64,000 nt of DNA. Source: Pomphorhynchus laevis (taxonomy: Eukaryota > Acanthocephala > Palaeacanthocephala > Echinorhynchida > Pomphorhynchidae). Position numbers and translations under genes: made by a program. The DNA lies in NCBI GenBank assembly GCA_012934845.2, contig WNNJ02002357.1:1-64000 (forward strand), written 5' to 3'. The number at the start of each line of letters is the position of its first letter. The first letter of the stretch is position 1. Below the pieces are notes generated by a model, which was not told the origin of the DNA, made no database searches, and saw only the letters and a list, made by a program, of their open reading frames with translations. Below are positions 63,001 through 64,000 of this stretch, piece by piece.

Positions 63001-64000
63001 TTTGGTTATTGATCACCTTTTATCACTTGCATTAATTAAAAGTTTACTCTAGAAAAATGATCAAGCACACAATGTTATATGCAACATAAAAATTGGCAGC
63101 TACTCTCTCTTCTCGCGATTTTATTTACGTTGAACGACTGAAATTTGTTTAAATGTTTTATTAAATAGAATTGAAATTTCGTGCCACCAACTTGCTTTTA
63201 ATGCATATTTACTATATGTTGTATTTATTTAGGTTATTTATTGATCGCCTATTGAAATTCACTGGATTTGATTGGCTTTTAATGTTTATCGTTTCTGATT
63301 CAAATGAAACGATTGCGTTTACTATATTGTCGGTGCTGGCAAATGTTTTAAGCAACAACGAGTCTTTTCAAAAATTTCAGGATAACATGTATATTGGAAA
63401 TTGGATGCATTATATACAAATCGCTGAAGCGGCTGAGGTCGACGTACTAAGTATGTCTAAGTACACAAATGTTACATTTAATTTAAAAAATTAAATTATT
63501 TCAATATGTACAAATTAATTAATATATGTATATACAATTTCAATTTGGATGAAATTTATTTAGTTAAAATTACACAATTGTATTTGAATTAAATTTGTGT
63601 TTGATCAAGTGAATTTTTGTTTGATCAAAAATTCTTGGCAAAATAAAAATATTAAAAATATCAAAAACAATATTTTGACATGTTTTTATTGAGAAGTGAT
63701 ATTAATCATGAACCCCTTTTGTTTTATTTCTATATTCTTTATCTTTGGTATAAAGGCAAGACCTTACCAAAAATATTTGTTTAAGACAAATACATACAGT
63801 AATCTAAGATCATTCTTATGATGACGGTGTCTAAGATTTCTCTGATGGAAAATCGATGAACTAACACAACAATTTGTTATTAATGTAAATCATATTGATT
63901 GAAAAATTGAACTTTATAATCAACACGATTTTTTGATTTAAAGCGATTTATTTTTGTAAAATAAAACTTGACTCCAATACCTACGTTATACGTTTACCAA
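17369..64000 (+). CDS. WDFY3: WDFY3/Alfy/blue cheese homolog, N-terminal half (gene runs off the right edge)
   Basis: This multi-exon gene is a homolog of the giant BEACH-family selective-autophagy scaffold WDFY3 (Alfy; Drosophila blue cheese). In animals that protein links ubiquitinated aggregates to phosphoinositide membranes and the autophagy machinery. I place 28 exons (~5.24 kb, ~1,750 codons) by similarity to WDFY3 and by matching splice phases. Diagnostic stretches are DEFRDFGG; TTFRRCGGFLQILSLL; TGLSYTCWFRLPL with ISLNRGLLKTSS (concanavalin-A-like domain); VVGGCKLLLSLINQ with LYASLKAFLCAIRSN; and FTGFDWLLMF. Human WDFY3 is about 3,500 residues, so the PH-BEACH, WD40 and FYVE domains should follow to the right. 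At least one exon between 54874 and 58371 is unassigned because the phases on either side disagree; another may lie between 31410 and 33296. WDFY4 is the only close alternative. Confidence 0.9.
18930..19880 (-). repeat. R1 repeat, tandem dimer
   Basis: Two units ~570 bp apart: ACTTGCTTGAAAATAATTTAC at 18966 and 19541, and the GAGTCTAC block near 19111 and 19676. Each has the R1 core on the minus strand (GAAAC ... CTGATGA). It lies in the first WDFY3 intron. Confidence 0.75.
20340..20535. repeat. Fold-back repeat in intron 1
   Basis: Outer arms ATTTACAAATATACAGGAAC / GTCCCTGTAAATTTAT and inner perfect arms AAAATAACAAACAGTT / AACTGTTTGTTATTTT around ATCAAATG. It contains AGCTATCGAAATAT and CCTGAAGATAATCTATCGAG, linking it to the 55.9 kb fold-back family. 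Confidence 0.75.
20747..20879 (+). CDS. WDFY3: WDFY3-like exon 2
   Basis: Encodes VFGALSTSEWDTRFKNIRYF then CRDIASGFNGECRILLEALA. It aligns to the VFGNAPPNTMTEKFSDLLQF region of human WDFY3. Acceptor TAG at 20744-20746, donor GTTAGT, phase 0 to 1. Followed by a 55-nt intron. Confidence 0.8.
20935..21218 (+). CDS. WDFY3: WDFY3-like exon 3
   Basis: Encodes SSLRPHRSLIDILHISNPDR, then IDAMTIISVNNNDLILLFAS, then IRQDFHIIEGLISKVSK. It corresponds to the MTTMSVPSTLVKCLYLFFDL part of WDFY3. Phase 1 to 0; donor AAG|GTATGC. Confidence 0.8.
21219..22464 (+). other. Intron between exons 3 and 4
   Basis: About 1.25 kb of AT-rich sequence; no repeat, mobile element or exon recognised. Confidence 0.5.
22465..22726 (+). 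CDS. WDFY3: WDFY3-like exon 4
   Basis: Encodes LLENLMRSKCTSDELVMHDN, LQLMFSTCCLLN, then an Asp/Asn/Ser-rich insert (TDNDNDDN), then SLLVMMHSGPNIQTIEYII. It matches EELAQKDDLQLLFSAITSWC and the following TISRHGLSVNVVKYIHE of WDFY3. Phase 0 to 1. Confidence 0.85.
23290..24060 (-). repeat. R1 repeat remnants
   Basis: Three terminal blocks (GCTAACTGAATCTACGTATT at about 23311, CTAACAGAGTCAGCGTATAC at about 23679, ATCAGATCAGCTAACTTAAT at about 24011), each followed by AT-rich R1 flank. The GC-richer cores are mostly lost. Confidence 0.55.
24985..25135. other. GC-richer island in an AT-rich intron
   Basis: About 150 bp with clearly higher GC than its surroundings (CACCGGGCAGACGTAGATAC, GCAGCATTGACGACCCTCCC). 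It is bounded on both sides by near-complementary AAATTTAAT/ATTAAATTT-rich sequence. No tRNA, rRNA or protein match recognised; probably a mobile-element fragment or a SINE. Confidence 0.4.
25683..25869 (+). CDS. WDFY3: WDFY3-like exon 5
   Basis: Encodes EKSFIEDLIDKIKSITNPRS through HIVDTEFINKCGYQLVAHSI. It aligns along its length with EKECLSTCVQNMQQSDDLSP to FRIWQGYNFLCDLLLRLE. Phase 1 to 2; a 56-nt intron follows. Confidence 0.85.
25926..26119 (+). CDS. WDFY3: WDFY3-like exon 6
   Basis: Encodes SLFNTDCSNVLKETTNDSEP, LASALLDRIFAMTLTCFYDK and ends GGYKQPEPKGKG. It corresponds to the TSLTTYGVSELK and FAVPQPAGKG segment of human WDFY3. Phase 2 to 1; a 64-nt intron follows. Confidence 0.85.
26184..26239 (+). 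CDS. WDFY3: WDFY3-like exon 7 (56 nt)
   Basis: A small exon encoding GITISNMHAFGVLQTVFVK, matching GHSVRNVQAFAVLQNAFLK of human WDFY3. Phase 1 to 0, with clean TTTAG acceptor and AAG|GTATAA donor. Confidence 0.85.
26363..26509 (+). CDS. WDFY3: WDFY3-like exon 8
   Basis: Encodes NELILTYLTKLMTNDPVNYF, VIASSKSLCEFLKVLPEKEK and DIQ. It aligns to AQIILDAITNIYMADNANYF and the following HTLSQFAEKISKLPEVQ. Phase 0 to 0. The satellite-bearing 4.6 kb intron follows. Confidence 0.9.
26866..30545. repeat. Satellite array, ~86-bp unit, about 43 copies
   Basis: A head-to-tail tandem array inside the intron between exons 8 and 9. The typical unit runs GTTTACGCTATGTGTTAAAT, GAAGATACAAATAATTTTAT, TTATTGTTTACAAAATGGTA, TAGGATTCTGAATTAAGAGT, ATAAAT; consecutive TCTGAATTA landmarks are 86 bp apart. 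Variants occur at ATGTG/GTGTG, GGTATAGG/GGTATACG, and a TATCGTTAAATG deletion form. A block with the rare variants ATACACATAA and GATACTGAATTAATAG recurs about 851 bp apart (27571 and 28422), showing duplication of about ten units at once. No protein or splice signal is apparent. Confidence 0.97.
29740..29781. repeat. Inverted break inside the satellite
   Basis: AAAATGGTATAGGATTCT (29740-29757), spacer ATTTTC, then its exact reverse complement (29764-29781). This is one piece of a satellite unit flipped within an otherwise head-to-tail array. Confidence 0.9.
31099..31199 (+). CDS. WDFY3: WDFY3-like exon 9
   Basis: Encodes EGFFYLLLYIITSTDYILFN then EMTCLNELMQTDT. It aligns to NKYFEMLEFVVFSLNYIPCK and ELISVSILLKSS of human WDFY3. 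Phase 0 to 2. It is followed by a 37-nt intron (31200-31236, GTACTG...TTTAAAG), the shortest in the gene. Confidence 0.8.
31237..31409 (+). CDS. WDFY3: WDFY3-like exon 10
   Basis: Encodes IELFSSPCFTLRCINFLRQL, IRLNDRSAEALRELRFVNVM and IRNLRRFLLLNHNQSDS. It matches SSSSYHCSIIAMKTLLKFTR and DVFREVGLLEVMVNLLHKY. Phase 2 to 1. Confidence 0.85.
31410..33296 (+). other. Intron, possibly hiding an unrecognised exon
   Basis: Human WDFY3 has roughly 40 more residues between the matches of exons 10 and 11 (LALLVMETLTVLLQGSNTNA). The phases of exons 10 and 11 agree, so the segment could be absent or encoded by a phase 1-1 exon. An open stretch near 31783-31880 (NNALINCIKILLLLHYLQII) is a weak candidate without a good donor. 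Otherwise plain AT-rich intron. Confidence 0.4.
33297..33490 (+). CDS. WDFY3: WDFY3-like exon 11
   Basis: Encodes DEFRDFGGIIICQSLVTFDL, TRQSALSLLMQIISTSNSEE and CLLEIASNAPANQLSLRQSV. It is a clear match to IFREFGGARCAHNIVKYPQC and LLGLMHSAPPTELQLKTDIL. Phase 1 to 0; a 58-nt intron follows. Confidence 0.9.
33549..33702 (+). CDS. WDFY3: WDFY3-like exon 12
   Basis: Encodes AVTFLLNLSPNLQTTFRRCG, GFLQILSLLDSYKHLLCFYK and ends INT. It matches LSVLRESHRSRTVFRKVGGF and VYITSLL. Phase 0 to 1. Confidence 0.88.
34437..34660. repeat. Short tandem repeat, ~82-93 bp unit, 2.5 copies
   Basis: Units begin at ATTGAACG (34439), GTTGAACG (34521) and GTTGAACG (34614). Each contains TTTATAATAAATGTTCAAAT and ATAAACTTGCTTT. 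Located in a WDFY3 intron, with no coding content. Confidence 0.85.
35600..36235 (-). mobile_element. Penelope-like element relic (GIY-YIG endonuclease part)
   Basis: On the minus strand, near 36010-35790, the sequence encodes SGQVYCMSCSDCSCAYVDQT, SQELIKRNMRN and later IFNHVREDHHKINFCDVV. This is the layout of the C-terminal GIY-YIG nuclease of Penelope-like retroelements (Cys-x2-Cys, then the YIGQT-like motif, then a His-rich end). Diverged remains of the preceding region reach to about 36235. Downstream on the same strand, near 35605-35640, lies a hammerhead-like ATTGATAAGGACG...CGTCAAAAGC stretch. The copy is an old, broken fossil. Confidence 0.7.
36369..36469 (+). CDS. WDFY3: WDFY3-like exon 13
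   Basis: Encodes VDLDELVIFIRTVLSTFIAG then FRNHPTNIIFVNTE. It aligns to QVFELLHTVFCTLTAAMRYE and PANSHFFKTE. Phase 1 to 0; donor GAG|GTATTT. Confidence 0.88.
36470..38422 (+). other. Intron between exons 13 and 14
   Basis: About 2 kb of AT-rich sequence; I see no repeats, mobile-element homology or plausible exon. Confidence 0.5.
38423..38673 (+). CDS. WDFY3: WDFY3-like exon 14
   Basis: Encodes IQWKQINQYINNLVRCDMTS, an acidic and serine-rich loop (IGSNDSSAANDDFVELKLDN), then HLLNNVALLFRISKPAFQSL. The first part matches IQYEKLADAVRFLGCFSD and the last part TLRHCSKLFIYLYKVATDSF of human WDFY3. Phase 0 to 2. Confidence 0.85.
39240..39385. repeat. ~75-bp tandem duplication
   Basis: TTTATATGTAACCTGTTGTT and the following sequence through TTAAAAAATAAAA is present twice in a row (about 39238-39313 and 39314-39385) with few differences. 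Intronic. Confidence 0.85.
39424..39454. repeat. Perfect palindrome
   Basis: CAACGTACTCTTT, AATT, then AAAGAGTACGTTG with one extra A in the centre: arms of 13 bp. Intronic. Confidence 0.85.
40801..41080 (+). CDS. WDFY3: WDFY3-like exon 15
   Basis: The acceptor is TTTAG at 40796-40800, which completes the Arg codon of exon 14. Encodes PLIKTLKDSNISFGGNSAKT, a serine-rich low-complexity stretch (DLCSLSTRSSLSTLSVRGKS) and FPAAFLCVFEQLAYLLLEKA. The end aligns to IHPGAMLAMLDLLASVGS. Phase 2 to 0. Confidence 0.82.
41491..42612 (-). mobile_element. LINE B insertion, 5'-truncated, with target-site duplication
   Basis: Starts (minus strand) in the RT palm (SSAPVPLSCGVPQ-equivalent near 42600) and runs through QYADDIVIY (42465-42476, catalytic box intact), MFLNNEKSNMMWITPRHSYT, TILGVPFDNNLSFLPFIRSK and WNKLPRDTKSLTSLKHFK to the ATTCT-type tail at 41491-41510. 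The 10-bp sequence TAAACACTAG flanks it exactly at 41481-41490 and 42613-42622, showing insertion by target-primed reverse transcription. Frame breaks are few, so it looks fairly young. It lies antisense within the intron between exons 15 and 16. Confidence 0.93.
42829..43094 (+). CDS. WDFY3: WDFY3-like exon 16
   Basis: The TTCTAG acceptor was chosen over the TACAG 11 nt upstream because only this frame stays open and matches. Encodes HSIHDELVNFISGPIFELLS, RKSVQILCKHQMSHQLLESF and LQLCILSILERLAKFSISPG. It aligns to LQSLVHTERNQQVMCEAGLH and LQRMFERLASQALEPMVLRE. Phase 0 to 2. Confidence 0.88.
43095..44091 (+). other. Intron between exons 16 and 17
   Basis: About 1 kb of AT-rich sequence; no repeat, mobile element or exon recognised. 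Confidence 0.5.
44092..44543 (+). CDS. WDFY3: WDFY3-like exon 17
   Basis: The longest exon here (452 nt). Encodes MLLKMGMGENSEQLSYLLLN, TIMTMITAITSGSTLHDVLT, ILARLSFCSYIKLQGSSSLG and a low-complexity Ser/Asn/Asp region. It corresponds to the weakly conserved segment preceding the concanavalin-A-like domain. A 58-nt intron (44544-44601) follows; its removal restores the frame to GLSYTCWF. Confidence 0.82.
44602..44802 (+). CDS. WDFY3: WDFY3-like exon 18 (start of ConA-like domain)
   Basis: Encodes RLLSNQTGLSYTCWFRLPLD, QPCIINLLTIVHQKDFRDEA and ILIISSNKVSVCANNALYT. It is a clear match to PSGLSYSSWFCIEHFSSPPN and RLLTVVRR, the first strands of the concanavalin-A-like sandwich of WDFY3-type BEACH proteins. 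Phase 1 to 1. Confidence 0.9.
44803..46860 (+). other. Intron between exons 18 and 19
   Basis: About 2 kb of AT-rich sequence. A small open frame at 45431-45643 (rich in Asn and Ile) is not convincing. A TGTAAATATC/GATATTTACA hairpin lies near 46000-46025. Nothing else recognised. Confidence 0.45.
46861..47030 (+). CDS. WDFY3: WDFY3-like exon 19 (ConA-like domain)
   Basis: Encodes AVSNRSARDRSFTKFDLTEY, FKFDEWTFFGISLNRGLLKT and SSISIVINDNVIPSKK. It matches EGQWHHLVLVMSKGMLKNST and AALYIDGQLVNTVK. Phase 1 to 0. Trp in DEWTFF is the conserved domain tryptophan. Confidence 0.9.
47465..47525 (+). repeat. Hammerhead-like repeat fragment
   Basis: Contains GACGATGATAGCAGTAGCTATCGAAATATCGGAC: a perfect GATAGC/GCTATC stem followed directly by GAAA. 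It is the same wording as the fold-back repeats at 20.4, 55.9 and 59.5 kb. Here only one arm is present. Confidence 0.55.
48856..49156 (+). CDS. WDFY3: WDFY3-like exon 20
   Basis: Encodes MLSASSSPVDYDLYNRDGSV, SAIIGNCPKLHQYISLDKKS and LDMIWYLAECSLYNEAISTS. It aligns to STVYAYIGTPPAQRQIASLV and VTTIYELGPNY, the end of the ConA-like domain. The acceptor may lie slightly upstream of the TGCAG used here. Phase 0 to 1; a 56-nt intron follows. Confidence 0.82.
49213..49334 (+). CDS. WDFY3: WDFY3-like exon 21
   Basis: Encodes SSANEDNPIFTFNAKYYDYI then NIDDVITPVGSISNSFLYY. It is weakly conserved and placed by phase and by the 56-nt intron before it, whose removal joins two open frames. Phase 1 to 0; donor TAC|GTAAGT. 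Confidence 0.75.
49856..50110 (-). repeat. Dispersed repeat related to the 60.1-60.5 kb element
   Basis: Opens with a perfect palindrome GGTCGTGGGTACT / AGTACCCACGACC (49856-49868 and 49875-49887). On the minus strand it then reads GATAGACTGGACTTTGATTC, CACCATGTCACTTTTAGATA and ATGATGAGTACCCGGCAACA, which reappear on the plus strand at about 60165-60450. It has no coding capacity; it probably belongs to the ends of a Penelope-like element. Confidence 0.65.
50614..50746 (+). CDS. WDFY3: WDFY3-like exon 22
   Basis: Encodes NTNGPAVRLRNVVRRIIRTK, SSFSQRDCNSSVNYSLSAII and QSSC. It aligns to ENATPVKLIHNSAGHLNGSA and GAALIGYLG. Phase 0 to 1. Confidence 0.8.
52020..52815 (+). mobile_element. Fossil of an uncharacterised retroelement-type C-terminal domain
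   Basis: Scattered reading-frame pieces (HDLSCRSGGYPLIRRDIIVD, RNWDARADVAINGLYIG, CISERKEKRYFSEIINLIKH) resemble a domain I recall from many repetitive, unclassified ORFs in cnidarian and other invertebrate genomes (ARLDV.A.GFWG...FFDVRVFNP...YRRHE.EKKRAYEQRI...). I cannot name the family with confidence. The copy is old and broken and lies in the WDFY3 intron between exons 22 and 23. Confidence 0.5.
53277..53467 (+). CDS. WDFY3: WDFY3-like exon 23
   Basis: Encodes DFPVVNINNLTSSINVVGGC, KLLLSLINQASDTNSLYASL and KAFLCAIRSNAYIDECVALC. It is a strong match to VATTLQYVGGAAAILGLVAM and ASDVEGLYAAVKALVCVVKS. Phase 1 to 0. Confidence 0.93.
53711..53830. repeat. Small fold-back repeat
   Basis: GGCACAATGTTCGCCAGTAT with CAAGGATTGTAT (about 53713-53745) is the imperfect reverse complement of 53794-53828. 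The spacer is about 48 bp. It resembles the other fold-back units of this window in architecture. Confidence 0.75.
54727..54873 (+). CDS. WDFY3: WDFY3-like exon 24
   Basis: Encodes MLKIILLQKRELLTIHIFHL, ISTLCNCQSSSDSAVINSKA and FTELFANLS. It matches LAMLLKKKRSLLNSHILHLT and SIIPNSTAFQDLLCDFEVW. Phase 0 to 0. The next placed exon begins in phase 2, so an exon for the LSLFEHFIELLTES-like part is missing. Confidence 0.9.
55827..56040. repeat. Fold-back repeat with hammerhead-like core
   Basis: The left arm (about 55827-55911) and right arm (about 55952-56040) are near-perfect reverse complements ending TTTACATGAACAAAGAAGA / CTTTGTTCCTGTAAAA. Each arm, read outward, gives AATCCTGATGATGATA..AGC..AGCTATCGATAGATTGAATTTTG. 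CTGATGA is followed by a GATAGC/GCTATC-type stem and a GAAA-like position. Related units lie at 20.34-20.53, 47.47 and 59.51-59.62 kb. Confidence 0.75.
56080..56392. repeat. ~115-bp-armed fold-back repeat with hammerhead-type sequence
   Basis: Arms 56080-56194 and 56277-56392 are inverted copies, separated by 82 bp. Plus strand: GGTC-GAAAC at 56265-56273 lies 25 nt before CTGATGA-GACC at 56299-56309. The GGTC/GACC pairing closes exactly as stem II of a hammerhead does. Alternatively CAGCAG (56293-56298) and CTGCTG (56333-56338) could pair as stem I around CTGATGAG...ACGTC. The spacer also has GAGTTCAAATCC (56217-56228), like a tRNA-type B box. Confidence 0.75.
57465..58055 (+). repeat. R1 dispersed repeat, copy at 57.5-58.05 kb
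   Basis: Ends with TACGTAGACTCAGTTAGCTGATTT as in the 5.5 kb copy. The core (57740-57850) reads TTAGGGG-CC-GAAACC ... CTGATGA-CCTCTAA, where TTAGGGG and CCTCTAA are complementary (one G-T). The block GACCTCTAATTCTTATTCTG with about 80 bp following occurs twice (about 57470 and 57836), so parts of two units are joined head to tail. Confidence 0.7.
58372..58542 (+). CDS. WDFY3: WDFY3-like exon 25 of the placed set
   Basis: Encodes SLSQQYMTLLRDTDMISRIF, FFLRTSKVTLELSLLSSIGS and FLFVYLVHSDSSTEYIK. It aligns to MREFQLIPKLLLTLRDMSLS and QPTIAAISNVLSFLLQGFPS. Phase 2 to 2. An exon must precede it that I could not identify. Confidence 0.85.
59510..59620. repeat. Fold-back repeat, CTGATGATGATA family
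   Basis: TCGAATTTTCCATAGCTTAC...ATCATAATCAGGA is the inverted, imperfect copy of TCCTGATGATGATAACAG...CTATTGAAAATTC. The wording is the same as 55.8-56.0 kb but more decayed. Confidence 0.7.
59778..59807 (-). promoter_or_regulatory. Hammerhead-derived terminal motif (inverted copy)
   Basis: Minus strand: CTGAAGA, A, GTCC, loop TAGTAAG, GGAC, GAAACGT. The order and short stem are those of a hammerhead core with CTGAAGA in place of CTGATGA. Such motifs are known next to Penelope-like elements. Confidence 0.55.
60033..60090. repeat. (AT)n microsatellite
   Basis: About 29 AT units inside the Penelope-like relic, directly before the first GTGCACGGATGTGCTGAGTA repeat. A shorter (AT)n lies at about 61167-61190. 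Confidence 0.95.
60091..60680. repeat. Three copies of an ~75-bp direct repeat
   Basis: GTGCACGGATGTGCTGAGTA, then AACAACGGTCCAGGATTTCT and ACGAAATACGGCATTTATAC starts at 60091, 60204 and 60583. Copies 1 and 2 continue into a shared TGATAGACTGGACTTC. The third ends in a hairpin ATGGTGTTGCT/AGCAACACCAT. Confidence 0.9.
60362..60410 (-). ncRNA. Permuted hammerhead-like core (candidate)
   Basis: Minus strand, in order: GGCAAC, C, GAAA, C, 22 nt, CTGATGA, G, T, GTTGCC. GGCAAC and GTTGCC are exact reverse complements, and the C before GAAA faces the G after CTGATGA, as in hammerhead stem II. A convincing stem I/III between the two core strands is not evident, so activity in this form is doubtful; a tandem or dimeric RNA could place the strands in the usual order. 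Confidence 0.45.
61079..61101 (+). promoter_or_regulatory. Hammerhead-derived terminal motif
   Basis: CTGAAGA, A, GGC, ACCA, GCC, GAAAC: a 3-bp stem II on a hammerhead-type core, about 90 bp after the GIY-YIG coding remnant. It points toward the right end, opposite to the copy at 59778-59807. Confidence 0.55.
61241..61334. repeat. Two adjacent hairpins
   Basis: Hairpin 1: TAGGATTTTAAATCAAACCGG (61241-61261) against 61265-61285, with two mismatches. Hairpin 2: CTTGCTGTCGTTG (61295-61307) against 61322-61334, perfect, loop of 14 nt. Confidence 0.88.
61497..61560 (+). mobile_element. LINE C RT mini-fragment
   Basis: Reads INDIC... then ADDIKIRKKF, the RT catalytic region of the element at 62095-62460 in opposite orientation, with the middle part deleted. 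Confidence 0.55.
62095..62460 (-). mobile_element. LINE C RT palm fragment
   Basis: Minus strand: MPQSSVISCTLFNIYVDDIC, SVNCSFAMYADDIKIRKDI and QELSDHI, then SINKEKTYHMHLF and VDQVKDLSI in another frame. CR1-type RT with an intact YADD; heavily truncated at both ends. Confidence 0.75.
62721..62821 (+). CDS. WDFY3: WDFY3-like exon 26 of the placed set
   Basis: Encodes FAHFLIATLNWKQNLLSTDK then ADDILADDSVPHEG. Joined to the previous exon it gives YIKFAHFLIATL, matching LLRFGQFISSTL of human WDFY3. Phase 2 to 1; a 92-nt intron follows. Confidence 0.85.
62914..62956 (+). CDS. WDFY3: WDFY3-like exon 27 (43 nt)
   Basis: A micro-exon encoding DILQFHSKSADSSS. It corresponds to the LVSANLILLRNR neighbourhood. 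Placed by phase (1 to 2), TCTTAG acceptor and TAG|GTAAGC donor; sequence similarity alone would not be enough. Confidence 0.6.
63233..63450 (+). CDS. WDFY3: WDFY3-like exon 28 (last in window)
   Basis: Encodes LFIDRLLKFTGFDWLLMFIV, SDSNETIAFTILSVLANVLS and NNESFQKFQDNMYIGNWMHY. It is a strong match to CEELVKTLGFDWIMMFMEEH and VVLLSNQSILIKFKEGLSGG. Phase 2 to 1; donor GTATGT at 63451. No further exon was recognised to 64000. Confidence 0.92.

Overview
This is strongly AT-rich eukaryotic DNA. The standard genetic code works, introns are GT-AG, and no bacterial-style operon is visible. The gene content (a WDFY3/Alfy/blue cheese BEACH-family gene, CR1/L2-type LINEs and Penelope-like elements) points to an invertebrate animal. 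The host protein is quite diverged from its vertebrate relatives, which suggests a fast-evolving lineage; I cannot name the phylum.

Region 1 (1 to about 16.7 kb) is a nested island of retroelements. It holds one nearly full-length, inactivated CR1/L2-like LINE (family A, 11.6-15.65 kb), several rearranged copies of family A, a 2.1 kb copy of a second LINE (family B), scraps of a third (family C), a ~705 bp tandem duplication carrying (AT)n and a perfect hairpin, and a run of perfect palindromes at 10.6-10.7 kb. A near-identical ~0.8 kb inverted duplication of family A spans 7.03-7.84 and 9.80-10.62 kb.

Region 2 (17.37 kb to the right edge and beyond) is one large plus-strand gene, a WDFY3 homolog. 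I place 28 exons (about 5.2 kb of coding sequence, ~1,750 codons) by protein similarity and matching splice phases. They cover roughly the first half of the protein: the armadillo-like N-terminal region, the concanavalin-A-like domain and the following helical region. The PH-BEACH, WD40 and FYVE parts must lie to the right. Introns fall into two classes: very short (37-64 nt) and kilobase-sized. At least one exon, between 54.9 and 58.4 kb, is missing from my model, and another may lie between 31.4 and 33.3 kb.

The long introns hold an ~86-bp satellite of about 43 units (26.87-30.55 kb), a target-site-flanked LINE B insertion (41.49-42.61 kb), two Penelope-like GIY-YIG relics (35.6-36.2 and 59.6-61.1 kb), a ~570 bp dispersed repeat (R1), and many fold-back repeats. 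Several carry the sequence core of a hammerhead ribozyme (CTGATGA/CTGAAGA, a short complementary stem, GAAA), in some cases in circularly permuted order. That repeat population is the most unusual feature of the window.
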